A stretch of DNA of 36,708 bases from Polyrhizophydium stewartii (Eukaryota > Chytridiomycota > Chytridiomycetes > Rhizophydiales): positions 1-36,708 of the forward strand of contig JADGIZ010000041.1 in the NCBI GenBank assembly GCA_027604665.1. The letters run 5' to 3'. The notes under the pieces were generated by a model, which saw only the letters and a list, made by a program, of their open reading frames with translations, searched no databases and had not been told where the DNA came from. Positions 21,801 to 32,241 of the stretch are shown here, in pieces. Position 1 is the first letter of the stretch. Every line of letters begins with the position of its first letter. The position numbers were made by a program, and so were the translations under genes.

Positions 21801-22167
21801 AACTCGAGATGGCGCCGTCACCGCGAAGAGCAAGGGAAGCGCCGCCGCCGCCCATGCCGGTGGTGTCCTGTGCCCCGAGCAGCCTCTCGCTGGCGTCTCG
21901 GCCGCCTCCGCCGGCTGTGCTGGCTTCGTGGCTGCTTCCCGCTTTGCCGGCAGCGGCTTTGTTGCTGTTGATGGTCGCCGCCAAGCTGGCTTCGAGGACA
22001 ACAGTGACGTGGGGCGAGCGCACGCGCACAGATGCCGTTGTGCGCGATGGTGACACCTGCTCCCGCAGGCGCGCCTGCGGCGTGCCTCCGAGAACAGAGT
22101 CCCTGGCCGCGGCGTGCCGCACGGTCGCTGCGGCGGATCCAGATGCGCTTGAAGCCGTCGCCGACAT
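18889..22167 (-). CDS. ELMO/CED-12-type engulfment and motility protein
   Basis: ELMO proteins pair with DOCK-family exchange factors to activate Rac and remodel actin. Seven exons (22167-21154, 21080-20580, 20504-20409, 20343-20232, 20158-19852, 19786-19563, 19508-18889) sum to 957 residues. The N-terminal third is helical/ARM-like, with a Ras-binding-type start (SPHVTVVLEASLAATI, LNCICVLLNHSL). The ELMO domain follows (LDEIWSLAQVSPVGDEKWRR, GFGVLDLANMHFFARKCQHE). A helical linker leads to a C-terminal PH-like domain (FLLLGDEGRCAAGVRFCKLD, NMELIFRCKTVNQFGSWFDG). A Pro-containing tail ends the protein, though without a clear PxxP-rich motif. Two stretches rich in Gly/Ser/Ala (around 21790-21960 and 19320-19480) are low-complexity inserts. 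The start is the first ATG of the long first exon; an open frame continues upstream into the MSH6 promoter but is not supported. Confidence 0.85.
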
Positions 22168-22386
22168 CTCAGCAAAGCCGCAAGTGGCCACCGTCCGCAC
22201 GATTTCGAGCTCGGGGCGGGCGGGGGAGAGCCGTGCGCCGCCAGCGGAAACCAGAGTGACAAGAGTCAACAGCTGGGCCCCGCCCAGCATGCGGAATCCC
22301 GCCGCTTGGCCGGCACTCGCTCGCCGCCGGCCAGATCGACGCTTTCGCTGCCGATCAAACTTGGCCGACATCGCGACAGCTCGCCC
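22168..22386. promoter_or_regulatory. Divergent promoter region between ELMO and MSH6
   Basis: These 219 bases separate the start codons of two head-to-head genes, so both promoters must lie here or within the 5' parts of the genes. The region is GC-rich with no visible TATA box. I see no defined binding site in it. Confidence 0.55.
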
Positions 22387-25300
22387 ATGTCCGGCGCCGG
22401 GAGCGGCAAGGAGAACACCATGAATCCAGGAGCCCGACAGAGCAAGAGCCCCTTTGGTGGAAAGCCGCAGCAGCGGCAGACGACTCTGCTCGGCTTCCTG
22501 TCGCCCAGCCCCAAGTCCGGGGCTGGAGGCGGCGGCTCGTCCGCTGGCCTCGGCGGCGGCAGCACCGGTCCGAGCGCGAGGACCAGCGAGGCATCGCCGC
22601 AAGCTGCATCTGGTCAGTGAAGCCCGCATGATCGGATGGAGGCGAAGGCGCTGTGTCTGCGGTGCCTCCCCCGCCTCGGCGGTGCAGCCGGGGCCGAGCA
22701 TGCGGCAGCGCCGTCGCTGTCGTTGGAGACGATGTCCGGAAACCCGGCCGGACACGGCGACACAACCTCACGACGGCGTGCACAGCGGCAGGCGTGCTGA
22801 CCGCGCTCGCTGCAACGCCAGGCCCGCGCGCTCTCGAGCCGGCAGTCACGCCGTCCAAGGGTGGCTCCAGCTGGCCGCCGCGCGCTCAGGACATGCTCAC
22901 AAGCCCGCCGCCCTCGATGGGGCATTATCCGTTGCAGCTCAGCACCGCTTCGGCCGACTCGGATCTCCAGGGCCTTGCCGCTCCAGACATCGCCGGCCTC
23001 AAGAGGGTGCGTCTGCGTCATGGTGCCCTGGCGCCGATGCTGCGCGCATCCCGCGCTCCGGCTGCGGCCTCGACGCTGACCCTGCTGCTCCATGTGCAGC
23101 CCCGCGACGCCGGTTTTCCCGCATCATCCAGCGCCGTGTCGCCGGCCGGCGGTGTTGCCCCACCGCCGTCGGCCACGCCGAGGGCCGCCTTGCCCGCTGC
23201 TGGAGCAGGCCTGTCTGTCCATCAGGACGAGGACGAGGGTAAGGTGTGCTCGGTCGACCCTTTGCGACGGACAGGTCGCTCACGACAACAGCAGATGAGA
23301 TGCCGGCGAGCCAGAAGCGCAGGCGTCGCAAGCGGTCAGTTGTCGACGATGACGACGACGACGAAGATGGCGACTACAAGCCTCCCGCAGATGGTGGGTT
23401 TGTCGCGGATCGCGTGCTCTTGGTGTTCTTTCGGCGGCGGGCTGACGAGGCCCAGACGAAATGGATATTGACGCTGCGGCCGATGCCATCGCCGACGACG
23501 AGGGCGGTCGCGGCAACGAGTGGAGGCCGTCGACGCCGCGCGGCAGGGCCGGCCCGTCCTCTGCGCGCAGCACGACGCCCAACCGGTCGCAGAGCCCCGA
23601 GGCGATCTTGACGCCTCGGGCCCAGATCCGCACCGCCAGTACGGGCGAGAGCCGCCTGAGTGCGTTCAGCCCGTCGTCGGGGCTCGCGGCTCGAAAGGGA
23701 CAGGTCTTTGCGGTCACAAGCTCAGAAAAGAAAAAGGTTGTGCCCAACTGAACCCTGTCTGCGTGGCGCACGGTCCCAGCAACCGCGCGGCTGACGAGTT
23801 GGTTTAGGCGCGCATGGAGCAGTTCAAGGACAAAAACGAGCAGCGCTATTCGTGGCTGCTTGACATCAAAGACGCCGATGGCCGCGCGCCAGACGACCCC
23901 GACTACGACCCGCGCACTCTCTACATCCCCAAATCGGCGTGGAACAGCTTCTCGCCGTTCGAGAAGCAGTTTTGGGAGATCAAGGTTGGCTCCCGAAATC
24001 CGAGCTGACGTGGTTGGACACGTATGAAGATGCAGTCTGACACCCACGCGGCGCGCAGGCAACGCATTGGGATACAGTTGTGTTTTTCAAAAAGGGAAAG
24101 TTTTACGGTAAGCCCACGCCGCCCGGAGTCGCTGCTGAGAAGGGCAGCGGTGCTGAAAATGGCTTTCTTGCTTTCCAGAGCTATACGAAAAGGACGCCGA
24201 CATTGGCCACCAGCACTTTGACCTCAAGCTGACCGACCGCGTCAACATGCGGATGGCAGGCGTGCCAGAGAGCAGCTTCGATCACTGGGTCAGTCGTCCG
24301 CAAAAGCGAGGATCCCTCACACCGATTCTGACGTCGTTGGTCGATCCTACGAGCAGGCAGCGCAGTTCATTGCCAAGGGATACAAGGTTGCCAAAGTCGA
24401 GCAGATGGAAAATGCCGTCGCAAAGAGCATGCGCGATCGCGAGTCCTCAAAGAAGGTGCGACTCTCAAGCCCGACAGCAATGTGCGGCAAGGCGCTTATG
24501 ATCTCGCTTGCTCGTCATACCACTCACAGGAGGACAAGATTATTCGCCGCGAACTCACAAGCGTCCTGACTGCGGGTACTCTCGTCGACGCGGGCCTGCT
24601 GACCAAGGACATGGGCACATACTGCATGTCGATTCGTGAGGAAATCAAGGCAGACCACCTGCCACCTTCATTCGGCATCTGCTTTGTCGACACGGCCACG
24701 GCCGAGTTCAGCCTGTGTGCCTTTGCAGATGACATTGATCGCACCAAGCTCGAGACGCTGATTTTGCAAATCAAGCCCGTCGAGTTAGTTCTGGAAAAGG
24801 TGCATATGGCGATGCGTTCTCGGCTCTCGCTTTGCGGCTGTGCTGATGCCTATTTCTGGCATGCAGGGCGTGCTGAGCAAGCAGACGGTGCGTCTGATCA
24901 AGACAAGCCTGGAAAAGCCCCAGCTCAACTTTTTGGTGCGCGAAAAGGAGTTTTGGGACGAAGCCACGACGCTAGACGAGTTGCGTCGCGGCCCGTATTT
25001 CAAGAATGCAACCTCAGAGCAAGCATGGCCGCAGGCGCTGCAGACGGCGATGATGCAGCCGCTCGCCATGTCTGCGCTCGGCGGCCTTCTGTCGTACCTG
25101 CGATCGGTGCGTTGACATGCGCCGAAGGCAACGGCCTGGGACAGCGGCTGACATGCTGCTCCAGCTTAAACTCGACTCGGACCTTGTCTCGGCCGGCAAC
25201 TTCCATATTTACGACCCGATCCGCTCGAGCGGCACTTTGATCCTTGATGGCCAAACTTTGCTGAACTTGGAGATCTTTGAGAACTCGTCGGACGGCAGCG

Positions 25301-28030
25301 ATCGCGGCACGCTCTTCAAGCTCCTCAGCCACTGCGAAACGCCGTTTGGAAAGCGCATGTTCAAGCAGTGCGTCTTACATGAGGTACTTTGCTGACGCTC
25401 TGTGCGAGCGATGGCGCTGACTCGAAACTGCCCGGCAGATGGGTGTGCCATCCGCTCCGCTCGGTTGACGCCCTCAGGGCTCGCCTGGACGCTGTCGATG
25501 ACCTCACGGCGGTGGTCGGCATGCTTGGTAAGCCACGCCCTTTCTGTGCGGTATCGGCAGGCAGAATGCTCATGCACAGTCTTGAACGAAACGTTTCTCA
25601 GACAATCTGCGCTCCAAGTTCCGCAAGCTGCCCGACCTCGAGCGCATTGTTGCGCGCATTCATACCAGGTCGTGCCGAGTCAAGGATTTTGTCTCTGCGC
25701 TCGCCGCATTTGATGCGATCCATGTAAGATGGGCGGCACCTGCGTGCTGCAAAAGTATCTGAGTTGACAGCATCGGTTTGGGCTCCGCCGTGCGCAGGCG
25801 ATGCTCAAGGACGCAGCTCCTCTCGCGACGGATTTCAAATCCAAGAAGCTCCGCGAGCTGTTTGCGGCGTTTCCGTCCGAGCTCGTGACATCGATAAAAT
25901 ACTTTGAGGACGCATTCGACCATCGCGAGGCCATGGAAGAAGGTGCGGCGCAACTCCATCGGCGAGACACCTACACTGCGGCCTCTGCTGACGCGCGAAA
26001 CGGCTCTGGTTGACGCAGACAAGATTCGCCTTCACGCGGGCTACGACGACGACTTTGACGCTGCCGACGAGGGCGTTGCCAGAGTCGAGGAGCGGCTCGA
26101 GGCGTATCGCCGCGAGTGCGAGACCAAACTCGGGTACTTGCTGCGCGAGATGTTCACTTGCGCCTCTGAGCGAAACACCTGACCTTTCCTATCCCAGCTT
26201 CAAGGGTGTCTCGTACAAAGACATGGGCAAGGAGATCTATCAGCTTGAGCTTCCGACCAGGATCAAGGCTCCCAAGGATTGGACGGTGATGAGCAACACC
26301 AAGGTAAACTGATGCTCTCACCTCCGTGCGCCACTTCAGCCAGCGCTCGTGTACTTTGGCTGACAAAATGGTGGTCGGTGGTGGCTGCAGGCTGTGAATC
26401 GCTACTACACTCCCGTGATCCGTGACCTCGTGACGCAGCTCCTCGAGGCGCGGGAGGTCCGAGAGGAGGCGATGCGCAACATCAAGAACAACATTTTTGC
26501 CAAGTTTGATTCCCAGTACAAGGAGTGGTGCGTCTTGAACCGAGCTTCGCTATGATTCCTTGTGCACATCCACCATGTGCTGACTCTGACGGCTGATGCA
26601 CACTCAGGATGGCAGTGATTCGCGCCGTCGCCGAGATCGACTGCCTGATCAGCTTGGCCGTGTTCCGTCAGCGCATGCCAGGTGAAGCTGGGCAGCACGC
26701 GAGCGCACTTGCATTCCAAACGTCGCTGACCGCGCCGAAAGAGCCCGCTTGCCGGCCCGAGTTTGTCGAGCGTGGTCCGAGCGTGGTGGAGCTCGAGGAA
26801 CTGCGCCATCCATGCATTGTGCAGACGTGAGCTGCCGGCCGGATTTCTGTGCCCTACGCCGGCTCTTGCCCCTCGCCAGCTGACATGCGCTCCGGGCAGA
26901 CCTGGAAGCGCATTCATCCCCAACGATACCCGCCTCGGCGGCCAGGCAGGCTCCCACAAGATGATCCTGCTGACTGGTCCCAACATGGGCGGCAAGTCCA
27001 CGCTGCTGCGGCAGGTCGGCTAGATGCCATGTTCGTGTGGCGGCAAGCCGTAACATGCTGATGGGCGCGTGAAACGACAGACCTGCATTGCCGTCATCAT
27101 GGCCCAGCTGGGCTGCTACGTGCCGGCCCGCAAGTGCCGTCTCACGACGTTTGATCGCATCTTCACACGCATTGGTGGGCTGCCCGCGGGACGAGCGATG
27201 CCGCACTGCATTGGCTGCTGATGCTTGTTGCCAAACAGGTGCCAACGACAACATCATGGCGGGCCAGTCCACGTTCATGGTCGAGCTGTCCGAGACATCC
27301 AAGATCCTGCGCGAAGCGACGCCGCGGTCCCTCGTCATCCTAGACGAACTTGGGCGTGGCACTAGCACCTACGACGGATACGCCATTGCCTACGCGGTGC
27401 TGCACCACCTTGTCACGCACATTGGCTGCCTCGGCCTCTTCAGCACGCACTACGGCACGCTCACCAACGAGTTCGAGACCAACCCGCTTGTTGCGCTCAT
27501 GTACATGAGCTTCGTTGCGGACGAGGCCAAGTGCGGCCGCGCTGGTGTGCGCATTTGGGTCCGTGCGCAGGCAGAAGCTGACGCTCAGCGGCACTCAGCC
27601 GCCAGGTGACCTTTTTGTACAAGCTCACCAGCGGCAGCTGCCCAAAGTCGTACGGCATGAATGTCGCGAGCCTGGCGGAAGTCCCACAGACGGTGGGTGA
27701 TGAGCAGTGCGCGACGGAGCACGGACGGTGATGCGCATCGTGACCGCTGATCATGATCTGCGTCTGGCCATCTCCATGGCTGGTTGTGCATCGACTCGCA
27801 TCGACTCGCATTGACTCGCGCAGATTGTCGATCGCGCGGAGGAAGTCGCCAGGCGATTCCAGGCGGAGCAGATGGGCCGCCAAGCGGCCCAGCAGCAGCA
27901 CAAGCTCGGTCTTGGCGAGCTCGTTGGATTCGCCGACCTCGTTCGCGCGGCAGAGAGCCCAGCTGTGTCGGACCGCGGCGCGGCCGTGCTCCATGCCGTG
28001 CTCGCAGGCCTCGCGTCGCGCAGGCAATGA
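22387..28030 (+). CDS. MSH6: DNA mismatch repair protein MSH6
   Basis: MSH6 pairs with MSH2 as MutS-alpha, which detects base mismatches and short loops. About twenty exons can be followed. The N-terminus has a PCNA-binding-like box (QTTLLGFL), then a disordered acidic and basic region with [10 protein letters not shown]. The MutS core starts at [20 protein letters not shown]. The mismatch-probing Phe-x-Glu motif is present in KKGKFYELYEKDA, with the Glu codon split by an intron near 24110-24180. Connector, lever and clamp segments follow ([51 protein letters not shown]). The ATPase has Walker [10 protein letters not shown] (around 26985-27000), the ST.FMVEL motif III, and [14 protein letters not shown]. 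The helix-turn-helix end ([30 protein letters not shown]) is complete, with the stop at 28028-28030. There is no PWWP domain. The start at 22387 is the first ATG after the divergent gap; 22420 is an in-frame alternative. Confidence 0.92.
27789..27818 (+). repeat. Three tandem 10-base repeats inside the last MSH6 intron
   Basis: CATCGACTCG occurs twice, followed by CATTGACTCG, directly before the CGCAG acceptor of the last MSH6 intron. The third copy carries a possible branch sequence (TTGACT). It may be a small splice-site duplication. Confidence 0.7.
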
Positions 28031-28406
28031 AGACGATCCGCTCCGATCCACGCATACGCGGTAGTTGTCCCATGCCCACGCGTGCGGACGCCCATGGCAC
28101 CTGCGCGCGGGCGGCCCGAATACAATACCAGCCGCGTCGTCAGGTCGAGAGTGCGCAGCTCCACGGCCGCCGGCGCCATCATTATTTATCCCAAAGCCCC
28201 TGCTCGCGATCCTGGCGCGACAGAGCACTTGGTGATCGCCTGATCCCTCCCAGCTCCCATACACGCCTGAATACTGCCGCACGACCGCGCTCGCCACCAA
28301 GCGCAGCGTCCCGTCTGCCGCACAGCCACCAGCTCGTCCGGACCGCCTTCCTCGGCTGCACCGTAATTTGACCGCCTTATCGCGCTCGTGACCGACTTTG
28401 TCTGCA
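28031..28406 (+). other. Intergenic region between MSH6 and the guanylyl cyclase
   Basis: This is 376 bases between same-strand genes. It should hold the MSH6 3' end and the cyclase promoter. There is one short AT-rich patch (ATCATTATTTATCCC, about 28178-28192) and no canonical AATAAA. Long antisense open frames here look like shadows. I see no gene. Confidence 0.5.
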
Positions 28407-31400
28407 ATGCCCTTCTCGGGATCAAAAGCAAAGGGCGGGACCGCCGCCGCGCCGGCCCACGCTTCGCCTCTGCGCTCATCGTCTGTCTCGGACAACGCCG
28501 AGACCGCCGATCCCGGCGTCCCGCGCACGGCCCCCGCCGACAGCTCGCTGGCCGAGGCGACCCGCCGCGATGTCAAGCGCGCATCGGTGCGTCTGTCTGA
28601 CAAGGTCGAGAGCGTCGTGTGCCACGACAACGACAGCGACAGCGATGCGGCCGAGGCCGGCAGCGATGCCGGCGACGACAATTCAGCCGCGGCCGGCGGC
28701 TGCCCCTTTTCCGAGCACAGCGGCAAGGCTGCGGGCGAGGCCGGCGGCTCGTGCCCGGTCACGGGTGCCAAGGCCGGCGACGGCAAGGCCAAGAGCACGC
28801 TCGCGGACTCCGATCCGGCATTGTCTGGCGCGACGGCGCAGTCGTCGCTCGACCAGTTCCGCAACAAATTCAGTTCCCGCAACAAGACGCTCTACGACGC
28901 CCTGCGTCGTGAGAGCGAGCGCATCGAGGCCAACCATCTCAACGCCGAGCGTGAGGTGCTGCGCTCCAACGACATTGCGTTCCTGATTGCGCGCCATGAG
29001 ATGGAGCTCAACCAGCTTCTCGCTGCCCAGGTGCGTGCCGACGGGCCTACTCGATCGCACCCTTTGGGCCGTAATGTGTGCCCTTTGTTTTCGTTTTGGC
29101 GGCCGTGGGGCCGGAATCATGTTTGCGTGGATGGGCTTGGCGACGTGCCGTGGATGGCATTAGCATCGCTTGCCTCCTGATGACTGTGTCCGATCATGCG
29201 CATGGTCGAGTCCCGCCCCGACCCACACCTGCGCATCATGCTGACTCGCAAAGTGCACTCTTGCCTGTTCGACACGTCGACGTACGCCTCTCCCAGGCCG
29301 CGGAGACCAAGCAAAAGGAAGATGCCTTTGATAAGCTTGTCGCTGCGCGCAAGGAGCGCAAGGAGGCCAAGCGCCTCCAGCGCACGGCCATGCGCCAGAC
29401 CAAGCGCCGCGATCTGCTCATCCAGCGCCAGGAGGCGGCTGTCAAGGCAGCACTCGCGGTCAAGTCGTCCCTCAAGGAGCGCCGCGAGGCTTTTGACTCG
29501 CTCATTGCCCACATGGAGTGGACGCACGAGAAGGAGCGCAAGCAGCTGATCGCCGCCCAGGAGCGCAAGATGTTGTACGAGAAGATGCTCAACGAGCTCG
29601 AGACCAAGCACCTGCCCGAGGAGCTGCGCTCGACTCTCGCCAAAAAGTTCCACGTCCGCCAGACCCACCAGGCTGTGCTCAACAAGCGCATCAACGACCA
29701 GCTGCGCGAGATGCAGCAGACCGAGCTGCGCCAGGCCAAGGAGCGCTTTGAGCTCGAAGTCAAGTGCTACGACGAGCACGGAAACCTCAAGATCACGCAC
29801 ACCATCCGGCTGGCCGAGCTTTTCGACTCGCAACTCGCTGAGCTGCAAACCGAGAAGGAGCGTCTCCAGTCCAAGCACGAGGAGGAGAAGCTGCAGATCA
29901 TCATCCAGAACAACAACCGCGATCTTAAGCGTCTACAGCAGCAGCACCGCATTGTTGCGCGCCAGCTGCGCATCCAGCAGGAGCAGAAGTGGGTCTAGCC
30001 TGCGCGGTGCGCATCTCGTGCTGCTCGTGTCTGATCGCCGCTGTAAACAGGGTCGCGGCCCGCAAGCAGCGCAAGGCAGACGGCTCGATCGGCGGCGCCG
30101 GCCCCGTATTCGTCGGAAGCAACGTCGGAAGCAAGCGCATGTCGCGCCAGGGCTCTACAGGCTCCATGGAAGACACGCCTTCCGAGATCGGCAGTCAGAT
30201 GTCTGGCATGTCGCCGAGCCGCAACCTGGGAGTTGCGTCGCAGCTTGCTTTTATTCGCGGCAACGGCTCGGGCATCAACGAGGACGACGAGGATGTGCAG
30301 TCCAACGGCTCACGCACGGTCAATCAAAGCGCCATTGCGGCCCTCGCGGCCAAGCAGTGCCAGGAGAAGAACTCGCTCGTCGGCGCACTGCAGCAGGAGA
30401 TGAACGAGTGCCAGCTGTCGATCGATGCGCGCATGACCGAGGTCGAGGAGCAGCATGCTCTCGAGATCGACAAGTTGCGCAATGACCAAAACCAAGAGAT
30501 CGAGCGTCTTGTCGCCATCCAGGAGAAGGAGATCCAGATGGAGCAGTCGGTGCATGACGCCGAGATGAAGATGCTCGTCGAGCGCCGCATCCTCAACAGC
30601 GTGCTCGAGACGGTCGTCGATGGCATCATCAACATCACCCCGACGGGCACAATCCGTCGCTTCAACGCCGCGGCGGAGAAGATGTTTGGATACACGGCCG
30701 CCGAGGTTATGGGCAAGAACATCAAGATGCTGATGCCTGCGCGCATCGCGGAGCATCACGACGGCTACTTGAACAGATACCTCACCACGGGCGTCAAAAA
30801 CATCATTGGCTCCGGACGCCAGGCGACGGGTTTGCGCAAGGACGGCAGCGAATTCCCCGTGCAGCTGTCCGTGTCCGAGGTCAAGGATAACGAGCAGCAC
30901 CTGTTCACGGGCATCATCCGCGACCTGACCGAGGAGGTTCGTCTGGAGGAGGAGCTGCGAGCCAAGGACGAGGCCAAAAAGGCAGAGCTCGGCAAGCTCG
31001 TCTCGCAGCTCAACATGTCCCGCAAAAAGGCCGACGATCTTCTCAGCCAGATGCTGCCGCCGAGTGTGTCTGGCCAGCTACTCGAGGGAAAGCAGGTTGC
31101 CCCGCAGACCTTCGAGTCGGCAACCGTCTTTTTCCTCGACGTCGTCGGCTTCACCACCATTTGCTCGGACGTGTCGGCCACAGACACGATCGGAATGCTG
31201 GACGCCATCTACAACATGTTTGACGACGTCATCCAGCAGTACGATGCATACAAGGTCGAGACGATTGGTGAGCTTGGCTGTGCGATGCGGCACGCAATGG
31301 TGCGGCGAGGAGCTGACTATCCTATCAGGCGACTCGTACATGATTGTGTCGGGCGTGCCCAAGCCCAACGGCAAGCGCCACGCGGGCGAGATCGCGACCC

Positions 31401-31970
31401 TTGCGCTGCACATCATGTCCAAGGTGTACACGTTCAAGTTCGAGCAGAAGCCGGACCTGCGTCTGCGTGTGCGCATCGGTATCAACACCGGCCCGGTTGT
31501 TGCCGGCGTCGTCGGATCCAAGATGCCGCGCTACTGCCTGTTTGTAAGTTGGTCCTGCGTGGCATGACAGTGCCCAACTTTTACGGCGCTGACACTCACG
31601 CTCGCGGCCGCATCCAGGGCGACACGGTCAACACGGCGTCGCGCATGGAGTCGACCAGCTCGCGTGCGTCCCATGCTGCATCTCTGCAGACTTTGCGGCT
31701 TGGCCCCTCGCTGACACTCTCGCTTTTGAACCACAGCCATGAAGATCCAGGTGAGCGAAACGACGTTCAGGGAGCTATCGGCGGTCGGCGGTTACCACCT
31801 CGTCTCGCGCGGCGAGATCGAAGTCAAGGTGAGATTGAGCCAGGTCGGCAGTTGCAGTTGACGGCTCGACTGTTCGCTGACACCGAGCACAATTACAGGG
31901 CAAGGGCAAGATGAACACGTACTTCCTGACCGGAAAGGAGGACTTCCCGTATGAGCTCCCTCCGCAGTAG
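28407..31970 (+). CDS. Soluble coiled-coil / FixL-type PAS / class III guanylyl cyclase
   Basis: The enzyme should make cGMP from GTP. Seven exons (28407-29030, 29297-29988, 30051-31267, 31329-31543, 31618-31663, 31737-31828, 31899-31970) give 985 residues with no membrane segment. Residues 1-205 are disordered and contain two Cys-Pro motifs (C99-P100, C116-P117). A long charged coiled coil spans ~210-440, a Ser/Gly linker ~440-520 and more coiled coil up to the PAS domain (~617-735). The PAS is FixL-like ([50 protein letters not shown]): H675, R681 and R695 match FixL His200, Arg206 and Arg220, while FixL His214 is Asn689. A signalling helix leads into the cyclase (~792-980). Metal Asp residues are D802 and D846; E842 and C914 are the guanine-selecting pair; N921 and R925 are the transition-state residues. 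It should act as a homodimer. Haem binding is inference. Confidence 0.9.
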
Positions 31971-32241
31971 GCGGACTCGCTTCTCATTGCACCGCCTCTA
32001 ATCTTGGCGCAGCTCATGGTTGCCCGCTTCTGGAGCAACGTCTTATTTTTCCTTCCGTCTCACTCTTCTCTCACCATGCTCCCGACTGCATTGCCATTGA
32101 CAGCTGCGGACGGCTGCAGACGGCTGCCCTGGAGGCTTCTGTAGTCTTATTTCGGCGACTCCAATTGACACGCCAAAGGGCGACCGATAAAGCCGACGGG
32201 CCAAAGTCACTGTTCAGTTTGGCCACCGCGCTGACTCTGGG
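31971..32241. other. Convergent 3' intergenic region, cyclase versus CCDC112
   Basis: These 271 bases lie between two facing stop codons and contain pyrimidine-rich stretches (about 31980-32090). I find no canonical AATAAA on either strand and no additional gene. Confidence 0.5.

Noticed and set aside
21136..22755. N-terminal extension of ELMO to 22755
   Set aside because: The extra 196 codons overlap the MSH6 first exon and look like random GC-rich translation; conserved ELMO sequence only begins after the ATG at 22167.
5341..28030. A dedicated biosynthetic, defence or replication gene cluster
   Set aside because: The genes belong to unrelated conserved housekeeping families on mixed strands, with no mobile element, transporter or backbone enzyme.
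27497..28885. A 462-codon minus-strand open frame opposite the MSH6 end and the cyclase start
   Set aside because: It is antisense to conserved, spliced MSH6 exons and low in recognisable motifs; long antisense frames are expected in GC-rich coding DNA.
28407..31970. Rhodopsin-guanylyl cyclase fusion, as known from blastoclad fungi
   Set aside because: No membrane helices and no retinal-binding Lys segment are present; the N-terminal part is disordered and coiled coil.
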